In this document: one piece after another, positions 18,022 to 26,947 of the stretch
Numbering within the stretch: the stretch's first letter is position 1
Layout: each line of letters begins with the position of its first letter
Assembly: GCA_028285445.1 (NCBI GenBank)
Contig: JANQPQ010000002.1
Location: forward strand, 62,001-126,000
Length of the DNA stretch: 64,000 nucleotides
DNA from: Cyclobacteriaceae bacterium
GTDB lineage: Bacteria; Bacteroidota; Bacteroidia; Cytophagales; Cyclobacteriaceae
Reading direction: 5' to 3'
Notes under the pieces: generated by a model
What the model saw: the letters and a program-made list of their open reading frames with translations, nothing else
Told to the model about the DNA's origin: nothing
Databases searched by the model: none
Position numbers and translations under genes: made by a program

Positions 18022-18356
18022 CGAACTTTATAGTCAAAGGCGGCTTGCGGCACTGCCTCCCAAAGTTTGCGCCTGGTTTCTTTCACCTGATCAAGTGCTG
18101 CTTTGCCAGCTTTGGTTACTTTGAAATATCTCTTACGCTTGCCTCCCCTCACAGCTGTAGCTTCTCCAAACTCTGATTCCAGGAATCCTTTCTTCTCAAG
18201 CCGCTTGAGGGCAGTACGCATGGCACCAACACTAACTTTTCTATTCAACCGAGTTTCAATATCTTCTTTAATGCTGATACCGTAGGCGTTGTCATACAAC
18301 ACTGCTATTGTCAGTAAAACAACTTCTTCAAACTCACCTAGAGAATACTTTCCCAT
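18018..18356 (-). CDS. PadR family transcriptional regulator (copy 2)
   Basis: A 112-residue PadR protein with LGEFEEVVLLTIAVLYDNAYG-type opening (core VVLLTIAVLYDNAYG), recognition helix in VSVGAMRTALKRLEKKGFL and the wing AVRGGKRKRYFKVTKAG. It is translationally coupled to the permease behind it. The promoter region carries two near-identical 13-bp direct repeats, which could be its binding sites. It shares only the family core with the other two PadR copies in the window, so each probably has its own operator. Confidence 0.9.
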   Translation of the reverse strand: MGKYSLGEFEEVVLLTIAVLYDNAYGISIKEDIETRLNRKVSVGAMRTALKRLEKKGFLESEFGEATAVRGGKRKRYFKVTKAGKAALDQVKETRRKLWEAVPQAAFDYKVR

Positions 18357-18368
18357 AATTTTATTATA

Positions 18369-18407
18369 AGTCCTAAAGGTAATTAAAATATTAAAATCCT
18401 AAAAGTA
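18369..18407. promoter_or_regulatory. direct-repeat operator candidate of padR copy 2
   Basis: AGTCCTAAAGGTA (18369-18381) and AATCCTAAAAGTA (18395-18407) match at 11 of 13 positions with a 26-bp period, within 51 bases of the padR start. The spacer is AT-rich and could hold the minus-strand -7 box. Recognition by this PadR is inferred. Confidence 0.45.
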
Positions 18408-18483
18408 GTTTTTATATACGAAAGAATTTTTACAAAGGTTATAATAGGTGAATATTCTTGCGATGAGATCGCTGGCACCAATT

Positions 18484-19389
18484 TTAGCGGTATAGGTCTC
18501 CATCAAGGTATCTCAAGCCGGAATCAATAATTACTGTCACTACAGATTTGCCGGCACCTAATTTCCTTGCTCTTTGTAAGGCAGCCCAAACATTGGCCCC
18601 CGAGGTAGTGCCCCCGAAGATCCCTTCCTTCCTGGCCAATTCCCTGGCGGTAGCATAGGCATCATCATCAGTTACAGCAATGACATCATCTACAAGATCT
18701 GCACGAAAAATGGACGGCACGAAGGATAGGCCTATTCCTTCTAGTCGGTGCGTACCAGATGTGTCTCCTCCGGAGATATTTCGAACGTTATTGGGTTCCA
18801 CAGCAATGCAGTTTATGCCGCAATTTTTTTCCTTCAGCACCTCTGCATTGCCGGAAAAGCATCCACCACCGCCGACACCAGTGACAAATTCATCAAAGTC
18901 GGTACCCAGAACTTCCATGATTTCCGCTGCCATTTTGTGGTAGGCGCTTCTGTTATCGGCGTTGTTGACCTGGTCCGTCCAGAAGGTGTTGGGCTCCTGG
19001 CTAAGCTCCCTGGCACGGTAGATCATGTCATCAATGAGCTGAGCAGTTAGCATGCCGTCTTGAGATGGTATCAGTTCCAGATTTGCTCCGAATGCCCTCA
19101 TGGTACGAAGTTTCTCTTCTGCAAAAGCATCTGATGACACAAAATGCGCTGAATAACCTCTATTGGCGCAAACCATAGCCAACGAGCTACCGGTGCTACC
19201 TCCAGTATACTCTACCACCTTTCCTCCGGGTTTCAATTCTCCCCTCCTTTCTGCGCCCTCGATCATGGAAAGCGCCATTCTGTCTTTCATGCTTCCGGTA
19301 GGGTTACCACCTTCATATTTCACATAAACATCAGCCCAGCCCGGTTGCACCAGTCGCTGTAGCTTCACAAGGGGTGTATTTCCTATCAT
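18484..19389 (-). CDS. PLP-dependent cysteine synthase family protein
   Basis: A 301-residue fold-type II PLP enzyme of the CysK/cystathionine beta-synthase group. The PLP lysine is K35 in GGNPTGSMKDRMA; the asparagine/serine loop is YTGGSTGSSLAM; the phosphate-binding loop is GVGGGGCFSGNAEVL in degenerate form; and the end carries GGTTSGANVWAAL. It should catalyse beta-replacement on an activated serine. The 12-base gap behind a marR gene suggests one transcript and control by that regulator. Whether it makes cysteine or another beta-substituted alanine cannot be told. Confidence 0.82.
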   Translation of the reverse strand: MIGNTPLVKLQRLVQPGWADVYVKYEGGNPTGSMKDRMALSMIEGAERRGELKPGGKVVEYTGGSTGSSLAMVCANRGYSAHFVSSDAFAEEKLRTMRAFGANLELIPSQDGMLTAQLIDDMIYRARELSQEPNTFWTDQVNNADNRSAYHKMAAEIMEVLGTDFDEFVTGVGGGGCFSGNAEVLKEKNCGINCIAVEPNNVRNISGGDTSGTHRLEGIGLSFVPSIFRADLVDDVIAVTDDDAYATARELARKEGIFGGTTSGANVWAALQRARKLGAGKSVVTVIIDSGLRYLDGDLYR

Positions 19390-19401
19390 GCTATGTGCCG
19401 G

Positions 19402-19884
19402 TTATTTGTTGAGTCTTTTTAGTACTCTTGATGAGAAAGAAGTTTCAGCCAACTGCTTTTCGAGATTGTCAAGTTGAAGCATGAACTCCTTGTTGCCACG
19501 AAGTAGGTTCTTGATAGATGCTTCTCCTTGGGCCCAAATCTCCTTGAACAGCGGCAACTGCTTCTTGGCTTTAGTAGTCAACGTAATCTGTCGCTTGCGA
19601 CTATCTTGTTTATCATTTGCGGAAGTCACATATCCTCTCCTTTTCATCCTTTCAATGACTTTCACCAAACCTGGCTGCGACTGATGAAAAGCATGCGACA
19701 TGTCGCTAATTGTGGCCATCTCCTTTTCCTCCAGGTAAAGAAATACCAGGTGCCAGTTAGGTTCAATATCAAGATCATATTCAGCATAGATGTCACGAAT
19801 ATTGTATAGAACACTGTCACTTAGCCTTTTAAGTCTGGCAATTAGACCTAAATGCCCAAGCTCCTTCAGATAGTCTGTTTTCAT
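19402..19884 (-). CDS. MarR family transcriptional regulator
   Basis: A 160-residue protein with the MarR winged helix: YLEEKEMATISDMSHAF then recognition helix SQPGLVKVIERMKRRGYV and the wing DKQDSRKRQITLTTKA. MarR proteins are dimeric repressors released by small aromatic or oxidising ligands. It heads an operon with the cysteine-synthase-like gene. Two copies of a perfect palindrome flank the predicted -7 box immediately upstream, so it almost certainly represses itself and the enzyme gene. Confidence 0.9.
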   Translation of the reverse strand: MKTDYLKELGHLGLIARLKRLSDSVLYNIRDIYAEYDLDIEPNWHLVFLYLEEKEMATISDMSHAFHQSQPGLVKVIERMKRRGYVTSANDKQDSRKRQITLTTKAKKQLPLFKEIWAQGEASIKNLLRGNKEFMLQLDNLEKQLAETSFSSRVLKRLNK

Positions 19885-19889
19885 AATAG

Positions 19890-19930
19890 TTAACTAGTTA
19901 TGTAAATGTATTAAATAATTAACTAGTTAA
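19890..19930. promoter_or_regulatory. twin palindromic MarR operators bracketing the promoter
   Basis: TTAACTAGTTA (19890-19900) and TTAACTAGTTAA (19919-19930) are two copies of one palindrome, centres 29 bp apart. Between them the minus strand reads TACATTTA (19903-19910), five of six matches to the TAnnTTTG -7 box. The first operator begins 5 bases from the marR ATG. This is a textbook autorepression layout; the protein-site match is inferred. Confidence 0.75.
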
Positions 19931-19969
19931 CTAAACGACAGAGGAAAAATAGAGTAGCAAGCTAATTGA

Positions 19970-22567
19970 CTATTCGTAGCGTAGGCTATCGACTGGATTC
20001 TTTCTGGCAACAGCCAGTGTTTGCCAGGTTATGGCTGCCATTCCTACCATGAGCGCAATGGCTCCGGCAGCAACCAAAACCCAAACAGGAACCTCCACCC
20101 TATTAGCAAATCCACTCAGCCATCCATTCATTAAATACCACGCTATGGGGCTGGCAAATAGAAATGCAATTAGAATGGCGCGTAGGAAAGATCCTGACAG
20201 CAATGAAAACACATGAAGGTTGCTAGCTCCAGTTACTTTTCTAATACCAATCTCTTTGGTACGTCTTTTTATTTCGTGAAGTGAGAACGTGAATAAACCC
20301 ATGGAGGAAATTAACAGGGCTATCAGTGTAAATGCAAAATACACTTTGCCAATACGCTTCTCTACCACATACTGGGCTTGCACTCGGTCCTCCAACAATT
20401 CATAGTCAAATACACCCTTAGGATTGACATCTTTGAACAAGCCGGACAAGAACTCAATCATCTCCGCTTCCTTTCCGGGGGCAAACTTTACCAGGAAGTT
20501 TTCATCCATATAGGGCTGGTATACCAAAACCAGTGGTTTGATACTATGAGTAAGGTGTTCATAATGAAAGTCCTTCACCACTCCAATTATTTCAAATGTG
20601 AACTCCTGGCGTCCATTGGTATTGCTAGCCAACTTTGCATTGGCAATATCCTCTATCTGCCAATGTCGCATGGCCGCTTCGTTAATCACTACCTTTTGTT
20701 CTCTGGGTTTATCTAACAACTCGTCAAAAAACCTCCCTTGTAATACTTCAATACCAAGCACATCACCATAGCCTGGATCAACCGTCAGTCTATTCTGGGT
20801 TGTATATTCAAACCCGGCTGCTTCTCTTTTCCAGGAGGTGGCTTCAGCGACAAGATTCACCGGAAGGTCTCCCTGGGATGTGGCAAATACATCAGGATTC
20901 ATCGAGAATTTACCCTTAACATATTCATGACTTGCAGCCATCTTCTCGCGCTCCTCACGATTTCTACTGGCTATCTCGAAGAAATCAACACTAATCACTT
21001 CCTTATGATCAAGGCCTATATCCTTAGTTGTCATAAACTGGAATTGAATGAAAACTACCGCTGTAGCCACTATCAGAGCGATTGTGATACCATACTGAAT
21101 CGTTGTTACATACCGCTGGAAGGTTGGTGTCTTTAGTAGCGGAGAGTCTTTGGACAGCGCCTGGGTGGCTTTGACCTTAACTGACTGCCAGATCGAGACT
21201 ATGGTAGCCACCAACACAATGCCACTGATAATTGTGGCCAGACCCAACGTGGCAAGTCCCGGCGACTGATCTAATTCTACCTCAATATACCGGGTGTAAA
21301 ATGGAAAGATTAAATTAAGGAGCACCAGGCCAACCATCGTGGCTACAACTATGTAGCCAGTTCTGCTGACTAGCATCTCCGTGATTAAGCTTGGATTTGA
21401 AGCGCCAAGTGCCATCTTTATCCCTACCTTCTTTCTAGCATTGGCCTGTAGTATTGCCTGGATGCCTAGAAAGCCAAAGGTTGTTAGCAGCAGTAGCACC
21501 GCCCCAATAAAAGTCATGGTATAGACATTAGCCCTGTTACCATATTTTGTGAACAGGCTTATGTCAAACGGACGATCGAAATAGACAGATGACAAAGGAA
21601 TTGAACCCAGTACACTTTCCGGGAACCTTTCATCCGACCGGCCTTCGTCTGCTATCAAGGCGTTGAACTCTCCACCATTGAAACTCTCAGTGGCCAGAAA
21701 AATCTCTTGAGGTATTCGACGCCAAAACCTTTGCGAATGTCGAGGTACAAGAAAATCAAATGTGATTGAGCTGTTGGAAGGGATCTTCTCAAGCACAGCG
21801 GCTACCTGGTAAACCCCCACCTGATCGCACCTCACCTCCACCGTTTTACCAATAGGGTTTTCATCGCCAAAAACCTTCCTGGCGAAATGCTCACTGAGGA
21901 TTACGTTCGATGGCTCCAATAACGACTGCCTTTCAACACCGCCTTCCACTGCAAAGCTGAATATATCGAAGAAGGCGCTGTCAATAACCAGGGCTTTACC
22001 ACCAAATTCACGGTCAGCAGTAATCATCTTGATTTCGTTTTCCCTGTAAACATGGACCAGGGAAGTTTTCTCCACCTGGGGATATTGGGTAAGATCAAGA
22101 TCAAAAAATAGCTTCAACGGCATTGGAGCCTGATCGGCCATTGGGTTAGTACGGAAGGTGGTTAAATGGATGCGGTCAAGGTTTTCATGAAAAGCGTCCA
22201 TAGTACTTTCATTCTTAACCCAAATGAGAACAAGATATGTGCATAAAGCTCCAAAAATGAGGCTGAGTAGGCTCATCCCTGAAAGCAAACGGTAACGAAG
22301 GAAGGTTCTGGTTGAAGATTTTATGGCGAATGAGAGCATTCCATTGTTCATTTTAGTAGGTAGTATTAGCGATTTCGCTAGCGACGGCCTGAAGAAATGT
22401 ATTGCATGGAACCAAAACAGCATATTTCTTCTCCAAGCGGGTAGGTGGCAGATATCCTCTCGGTATTCATAGAGATCACCTAATATCTCTTCCAGTAGTT
22501 CATCCTTACAGAACCATGTTAAGAGTCTTTCAATAAGTCTTGGCGGTCGAATGTCCTGTGGCTTCAC
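19970..22567 (-). CDS. orphan ABC-type FtsX/MacB-like permease (PadR-linked, copy 3)
   Basis: An 865-residue permease with the prefix domain (WFCKDELLEEILGDLYEY), a first membrane helix near 98-115, two periplasmic domains and two FtsX blocks with KVGIKMALGASNPSL and EIGIRKVTGASN. The first signature departs from the norm (KVGIKMALG in place of ExGIRKxLG). No ATPase is adjacent. It lies 7 bases after padR copy 3. The mature extracytoplasmic parts share little with copies 1 and 2, so the three are likely specialised for different cargo or signals. Confidence 0.87.
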   Translation of the reverse strand: MKPQDIRPPRLIERLLTWFCKDELLEEILGDLYEYREDICHLPAWRRNMLFWFHAIHFFRPSLAKSLILPTKMNNGMLSFAIKSSTRTFLRYRLLSGMSLLSLIFGALCTYLVLIWVKNESTMDAFHENLDRIHLTTFRTNPMADQAPMPLKLFFDLDLTQYPQVEKTSLVHVYRENEIKMITADREFGGKALVIDSAFFDIFSFAVEGGVERQSLLEPSNVILSEHFARKVFGDENPIGKTVEVRCDQVGVYQVAAVLEKIPSNSSITFDFLVPRHSQRFWRRIPQEIFLATESFNGGEFNALIADEGRSDERFPESVLGSIPLSSVYFDRPFDISLFTKYGNRANVYTMTFIGAVLLLLTTFGFLGIQAILQANARKKVGIKMALGASNPSLITEMLVSRTGYIVVATMVGLVLLNLIFPFYTRYIEVELDQSPGLATLGLATIISGIVLVATIVSIWQSVKVKATQALSKDSPLLKTPTFQRYVTTIQYGITIALIVATAVVFIQFQFMTTKDIGLDHKEVISVDFFEIASRNREEREKMAASHEYVKGKFSMNPDVFATSQGDLPVNLVAEATSWKREAAGFEYTTQNRLTVDPGYGDVLGIEVLQGRFFDELLDKPREQKVVINEAAMRHWQIEDIANAKLASNTNGRQEFTFEIIGVVKDFHYEHLTHSIKPLVLVYQPYMDENFLVKFAPGKEAEMIEFLSGLFKDVNPKGVFDYELLEDRVQAQYVVEKRIGKVYFAFTLIALLISSMGLFTFSLHEIKRRTKEIGIRKVTGASNLHVFSLLSGSFLRAILIAFLFASPIAWYLMNGWLSGFANRVEVPVWVLVAAGAIALMVGMAAITWQTLAVARKNPVDSLRYE

Positions 22568-22574
22568 GATTGCA

Positions 22575-22901
22575 TTAGTTTGTAGCGAATTCAGGAATCT
22601 GCTGCCACAGGCTCACTTTTATGTCTTTGCTACTTTGCAGGATCTTCTTACCCGCGGCAGTCACCGCAAAGATGCGCTTCCTACGTCCCCCCCTGATCTC
22701 TGTGGCCTCACCCACGGTACTTTGCAAATATCCCTTGCTCTCCAAACGATTTACGGTGCCATGCACGGCCCCAATGGTTACTTTCCTGTTTGCATGTTGC
22801 TGAAGGGCTTTGCGTATAGCCAGGCCATAGGCATCCTCTTTCAGCAGCACTACAAGCAGTAAGATAAGTTCTTCTAATTCCCCTAAATGTTCCTTACCCA
22901 T
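22575..22901 (-). CDS. PadR family transcriptional regulator (copy 3)
   Basis: A 108-residue PadR protein: LGELEELILLLVVLLKEDAYG-type opening (core LILLLVVLLKEDAYG), recognition helix VTIGAVHGTVNRLESKGYL, and wing EIRGGRRKRIFAVTAAG. It is 7 bases upstream of permease copy 3. Its promoter holds two 17-bp inverted repeats with identical half sites, the best-defined operator pair among the three PadR systems here. Confidence 0.9.
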   Translation of the reverse strand: MGKEHLGELEELILLLVVLLKEDAYGLAIRKALQQHANRKVTIGAVHGTVNRLESKGYLQSTVGEATEIRGGRRKRIFAVTAAGKKILQSSKDIKVSLWQQIPEFATN

Positions 22902-22909
22902 TTTTATTA

Positions 22910-22969
22910 GTTATATATAGTATAACAAATATACGATAACTATTGACAATTAGTTATACTTTATATAAC
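22910..22969. promoter_or_regulatory. twin 17-bp operators of padR copy 3
   Basis: GTTATA-N5-TATAAC occurs at 22910-22926 and again at 22953-22969, centres 43 bp (about four helical turns) apart, starting 9 bases from the padR ATG. The sequences around both copies are also alike (ATTAG before, AAAT after), so a tandem duplication of about 43 bp may have made the second. I infer PadR binding. Confidence 0.65.
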
Positions 22970-23034
22970 AAATGTTGGCTAAGGAAAAGATAATGGGGTT
23001 AGGTAGGCAACAAAAATGCTGGGAAACCTTCTTT

Positions 23035-23445
23035 TCAAGCCCTTTTTGACCTCATGGCTTTGGTCTTCTTGATGGAATCATCTTGTAGGTAAGCCTGATA
23101 CTCCTTGCTTTCGGCGGGATACATCGCAACTCTTCCCTCAGCGTCGTGATGAATGCCCCAACCGTAACGCTTGGTCAATGGAGAAGACCTTAAGCATGGT
23201 TGTCCTTTGGAGAAAAACTGCTTACGCGCCTCTCCCCACTCCCCTTCCGGGATGCCATTCCTTATGGCGTATACTGTGAAGATCACGTCATCGGAGTTGT
23301 ACTTATATGGATTTGCCCCAATCATATCGAATTGATAGTTGGCGATGGATTTCTTATCCACTTTGCTAGGCGGAACTTCCCCAAAGTCGATTGGGCAGTC
23401 TTCGGCAATTTCTATGAAGGTATTATAGTAATTAGTCGACTCCAT
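23035..23445 (-). CDS. DUF6157-like conserved protein
   Basis: A 136-residue soluble protein. The opening TNYYNTFIEIAEDCPIDFGE, the central NPYKYNSDDVIFTVYA and the terminal GWGIHHDAEGRVAMYP are the conserved blocks I associate with the DUF6157 family, which has no known function. No signal peptide or membrane segment is present. The C-terminus is lysine- and arginine-rich (KKTKAMRSKRA). It is followed by the TonB receptor gene in the same direction after a separate promoter-sized gap upstream; a functional tie is not evident. Confidence 0.65.
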   Translation of the reverse strand: MESTNYYNTFIEIAEDCPIDFGEVPPSKVDKKSIANYQFDMIGANPYKYNSDDVIFTVYAIRNGIPEGEWGEARKQFFSKGQPCLRSSPLTKRYGWGIHHDAEGRVAMYPAESKEYQAYLQDDSIKKTKAMRSKRA

Positions 23446-23478
23446 TTAAATTCATGTTCTCTGATCTAGTTAGCTCTC

Positions 23479-25698
23479 TTACCACTGACCGAATTCAATT
23501 TTAAAGCCTCCGGCAAGTAAAAAACCAGTGGCATAGTAAGGCTGAATGTTTACGTTGTTGGGATATTGAGGCCCATATTGGTGAGTTCTTCCTAGTATAT
23601 TCTTATTGTCAAGCATGTTCCAAATCTCAACGAACGAAGATATTCTAGGCTTTTGCTCCTTATAGACCCACTCAATTCTGAAGTTCAGATTGAGATAGTC
23701 AGAGTTTCTCAAGGAAAGAGGCTCTCCATCAATAGCCATCCAGCCTCCGCTTTGGTTGGTGGCGCCCACAACGGGGGTATAAGGTGTACCATCCGCGTAC
23801 CTGAAATTAAGCTGAATAAGGGCTGGTATAGACCAATACTTTGGATTTCTGTTGGTGTGATACTCCGCTACCACATTTACAATATGTCGTTGATCAAACT
23901 CAAAGTCCTCGACTTGATCAAGGAGGGGAATCCTTCGCTGCGATCGCGACAATGCATACGAAAACCACCCCTTTAGGGCTCCTGCATCTTTCCTGATAAA
24001 TAGTTCTATGCCTTTGGCTGTCCCGAACCCGTCGTTTGAGAAATTTAGTTGAGAGTCGTAGAAAACTAAATCATCATAGTCTTTATAGTAGCCTTCTATC
24101 CAGCCATATAGGCCTTCAGAGAAGTTATACTCATAGCCGAGAATGTAGTGAATAGCACGACTGGAGGTAAGATTGTTGCCACCCTCCGAATCAGGAAACT
24201 GGTTGTAGATTCCCGTTGAGAATCGGGCTTTGCTTTTTCCTGTTAGTTGATAGTTGATGGCAAATCGAGGTGAGAAATCGGAATAGCTGTTACGCGGATT
24301 TTGATCGATTCGAACTCCAGCATTAATCCCTACCCCTTTGATGGGATTGCCATCATAGAGCACATACGCACTGCGAATAATCTCTCCTTCCTGGTGAATA
24401 TCAATGGGGCGATACACAATTGTAGTATCATTTACATCTGTTTTGAGCGGATCTAGAGGAAGGTTCCCTGTAAAATCAAAAGTACCATACTGCCATGCCA
24501 AGCCGGCTTTCAATATGTGTTTATTGGATATAAAATGGGTGAAGTCATCCCTGAAGCCCATTTGCCAGGCATCAATATTTATGGCAAGATCACTGCCAAC
24601 TGATGTTCTGTTGTGGTTGATGGTATTTGTTAATGACAACTTATTGTGACTCTTTGGGCTGAATGAACTTTGCAGCTGCAAGCTTTGAAAATGATTGTTG
24701 CCATCTCCCTTTAGTACATTGGGCAATCCCGGCTCGGGGTCAGCGGCGATAAAGTCCATGGACTCATAAGAGCTGAGTCCACTAAATGACAGCTTGCTTC
24801 CGTCTCCAATTTTGTGACTGATCTGGTAAATAACGTCTCCGAATGATGGCACAGGGAAATCTGCCGAGTCATCCAAAAACAAATCGAGGTAGGTTCGTCT
24901 TAATGCAACCAAAAAAGATGTTTTTCCTTTCGATAACGGGCCTTCCAGCAAAGCGGCGGAATTATAGAAGCCAATAGATGCATTACCTCTTAAACTTTCA
25001 AAGCTACCATCCCTGGTCTTTACATTCATTACTGAAGACATGTGATTCCCATAAGCTGCAGAATAGCCTCCTGTAAGTAGCTCTACGCTTTCAGTTGCAT
25101 CTGTATTGAATATTGACTTCTGGCCACCGAAGTAATAGGGGAAATAGACCTTGTTATTATCTAGCAGGAATAGATTCTCATCGGGAGCTCCTCCTCTGAC
25201 ATATATCTGCGAGGGACTAAACAAATCACCAGCTCTTCCAACACCTGGCAATGCGGAAAGTGTCCTCAGGGGATCCTCCGTTAGACCCTGACTGGATTGT
25301 AGGGCCTGGCGGCCAAAGGAAATATTGCTAATTGTGGTGCGTTCAATGATTCTTTCAACAACTATTTCTACATCGTCAAGAGCAATCGCATCCTCAATGA
25401 GAACAACATCAACGGTTTGGTCTGCAGAAACGCTAATAGTGGTCGTATCTCGCTTGTAACCCAGTAGAGAAACGACCAGTTGATAGTTCCCTGGGGCAAC
25501 ATTGGGAATATTAAAGTTCCCATTGAAATTAGATAAGCCACCTTGCATAGTTTCAGCAAGGTAAACAGCGGCACCAATTAAGGGTTCATTCGTTTGGTCT
25601 TTGATTGTACCAGTTATCTGATAACTTTCCTGAGCCAGTACCTGCACGCCAAAAGGCAACGCCAGCAATAACGAGACAATAGTCTTTCTGTAGGACAT
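23479..25698 (-). CDS. TonB-dependent outer-membrane receptor with CarboxypepD_reg-like domain
   Basis: A 739-residue protein with a signal peptide (SLLLALPFGVQVLAQ), a CarboxypepD_reg-like domain (about 25-105, with IKDQTNEPLIGAAVYL), a plug domain (DPLRTLSALPGVGRAGDLFS and YVRGGAPDENLFLLD) and a 22-strand-type barrel to the C-terminus, which ends in aromatic GGFKIEFGQW. It imports or senses a ligand energised by TonB-ExbBD. There is no SusD partner next to it, so it is unlike glycan-utilisation SusC pairs. Substrate unknown. Confidence 0.85.
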   Translation of the reverse strand: MSYRKTIVSLLLALPFGVQVLAQESYQITGTIKDQTNEPLIGAAVYLAETMQGGLSNFNGNFNIPNVAPGNYQLVVSLLGYKRDTTTISVSADQTVDVVLIEDAIALDDVEIVVERIIERTTISNISFGRQALQSSQGLTEDPLRTLSALPGVGRAGDLFSPSQIYVRGGAPDENLFLLDNNKVYFPYYFGGQKSIFNTDATESVELLTGGYSAAYGNHMSSVMNVKTRDGSFESLRGNASIGFYNSAALLEGPLSKGKTSFLVALRRTYLDLFLDDSADFPVPSFGDVIYQISHKIGDGSKLSFSGLSSYESMDFIAADPEPGLPNVLKGDGNNHFQSLQLQSSFSPKSHNKLSLTNTINHNRTSVGSDLAINIDAWQMGFRDDFTHFISNKHILKAGLAWQYGTFDFTGNLPLDPLKTDVNDTTIVYRPIDIHQEGEIIRSAYVLYDGNPIKGVGINAGVRIDQNPRNSYSDFSPRFAINYQLTGKSKARFSTGIYNQFPDSEGGNNLTSSRAIHYILGYEYNFSEGLYGWIEGYYKDYDDLVFYDSQLNFSNDGFGTAKGIELFIRKDAGALKGWFSYALSRSQRRIPLLDQVEDFEFDQRHIVNVVAEYHTNRNPKYWSIPALIQLNFRYADGTPYTPVVGATNQSGGWMAIDGEPLSLRNSDYLNLNFRIEWVYKEQKPRISSFVEIWNMLDNKNILGRTHQYGPQYPNNVNIQPYYATGFLLAGGFKIEFGQW

Positions 25699-25884
25699 AC
25701 TCTTAAATCTATATGTTTGAATATTACGGCGTGGTAGTTTAGGGGAACTACTAGTTAGCTTAACACGAAGTTAAGGCCAGAGGGGTTGCAAAGTTGTAAA
25801 ATTGCCGGTATACAAAAGGTGTACAAGACAAACAAACTGGCTTAGTAAGATAATTGCTTCTGCAATAGCGGGTATGCAGCCGAT

Positions 25885-26946
25885 CTAATAACCTTTTTCA
25901 ACAAGCCTATTCATCTTTTCTGCATCTTTTATAGTCATTGCCCTTTTTTCAACTTCTATAAGGCCTTCAGACCTAAAGTCAGATAACGTTCTAATTACGG
26001 ATTCTTGGGCAGTACCAACAATATTTGCTAAGTCTTCCCGTGAAATACTTATAGGCTTTCCGCTTGATTCCTCGTCTTTTCGATCAAGTTGTAGTAGTGC
26101 TTCAGCAACTCGCTGACGGACACTGTTGTAAGCCATGTGTAGTAGCTGTTCTTCCTTGTCGCGCAGGCTGTTGGCCAGAATAGTGATGAATTTGGCCGCT
26201 ACATCCTTGTTGGAGTAAATCAGTTTATAAAAATCATCTTTACCTACAGTGTATACTTCCGTGTCTTCCAATGACTCTGCCGATTCAAGATATTGCCCTC
26301 CATTGATCAAGTCGTTGTAACCCAGGAAGTCACCGGGGCCATGTATGCCAGTAATCAACTCCTTACCTTCTTCATTGGACTTGTATGTCTTCACTTTCCC
26401 TGATTGAATCAAAATCAGCGAAAGAGGCAAATCTCCCTCGTAATATAAGTTGCTTTTCTTCTTAAAGAATCTGCTTTTACCACTTTCGGCGATGTCTGCA
26501 AGGTCTTTGATATCCTTCGCCTCCTGAAAGAACTTATCCAATCCTGAGGCGCTGGAATCATACTGTTTCCTTAGCAAGTCATTCTTTTTTAAGCGCCCTT
26601 CAATAGCATCAAGTAATTCACTGTCATCAAATGGTTTGGTAAGGTAATCATCAGCTCCAAGGTTCATGCCTTTGCGGAAATCTCCTCGTTCTGTCTTTGC
26701 GGTCAGAAATATGAACGGAATGTTCGCCGTTTCCTCCTGTTTGTTCAAAATATGGATTACTCCATATCCATCCAGAACAGGCATCATTATATCACAAATA
26801 ATGATATCTGGTATGTCATTCTGGGCCAATTCTACTCCAATCTTACCGTTTTCGGCTGTAGCAACGTCGTAGCCAGCCAATTCCAGAATCTCAGCGGTAT
26901 TCTCGCGAACATCTTGATTATCCTCTATAAGCAGTACTTTTTTCAT
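25885..26946 (-). CDS. response regulator fused to Crp/Fnr-type DNA-binding protein (FixJ/FixK-like fusion)
   Basis: A 353-residue protein. Residues 1-122 are a CheY-like receiver (acidic E8/D9, phospho-acceptor D52 in IIICDIMMP, K104 in LTKPF). Residues 150-265 are a cyclic-nucleotide-type beta barrel with GPGDFLGYNDL, and 270-345 a Crp winged helix. The recognition helix GTAQESVIRTLSDF keeps Glu315 and Arg319, equivalent to FNR Glu209 and Arg213, while FNR Ser212 is Ile. The iron-sulfur cysteines of FNR are absent, so sensing must come from phosphorylation or a barrel ligand. The ATG at 26946 was chosen since the longer frame overlaps the kinase gene. The kinase stop is 1 base upstream. Confidence 0.88.
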   Translation of the reverse strand: MKKVLLIEDNQDVRENTAEILELAGYDVATAENGKIGVELAQNDIPDIIICDIMMPVLDGYGVIHILNKQEETANIPFIFLTAKTERGDFRKGMNLGADDYLTKPFDDSELLDAIEGRLKKNDLLRKQYDSSASGLDKFFQEAKDIKDLADIAESGKSRFFKKKSNLYYEGDLPLSLILIQSGKVKTYKSNEEGKELITGIHGPGDFLGYNDLINGGQYLESAESLEDTEVYTVGKDDFYKLIYSNKDVAAKFITILANSLRDKEEQLLHMAYNSVRQRVAEALLQLDRKDEESSGKPISISREDLANIVGTAQESVIRTLSDFRSEGLIEVEKRAMTIKDAEKMNRLVEKGY

Positions 26947-26947
26947 A

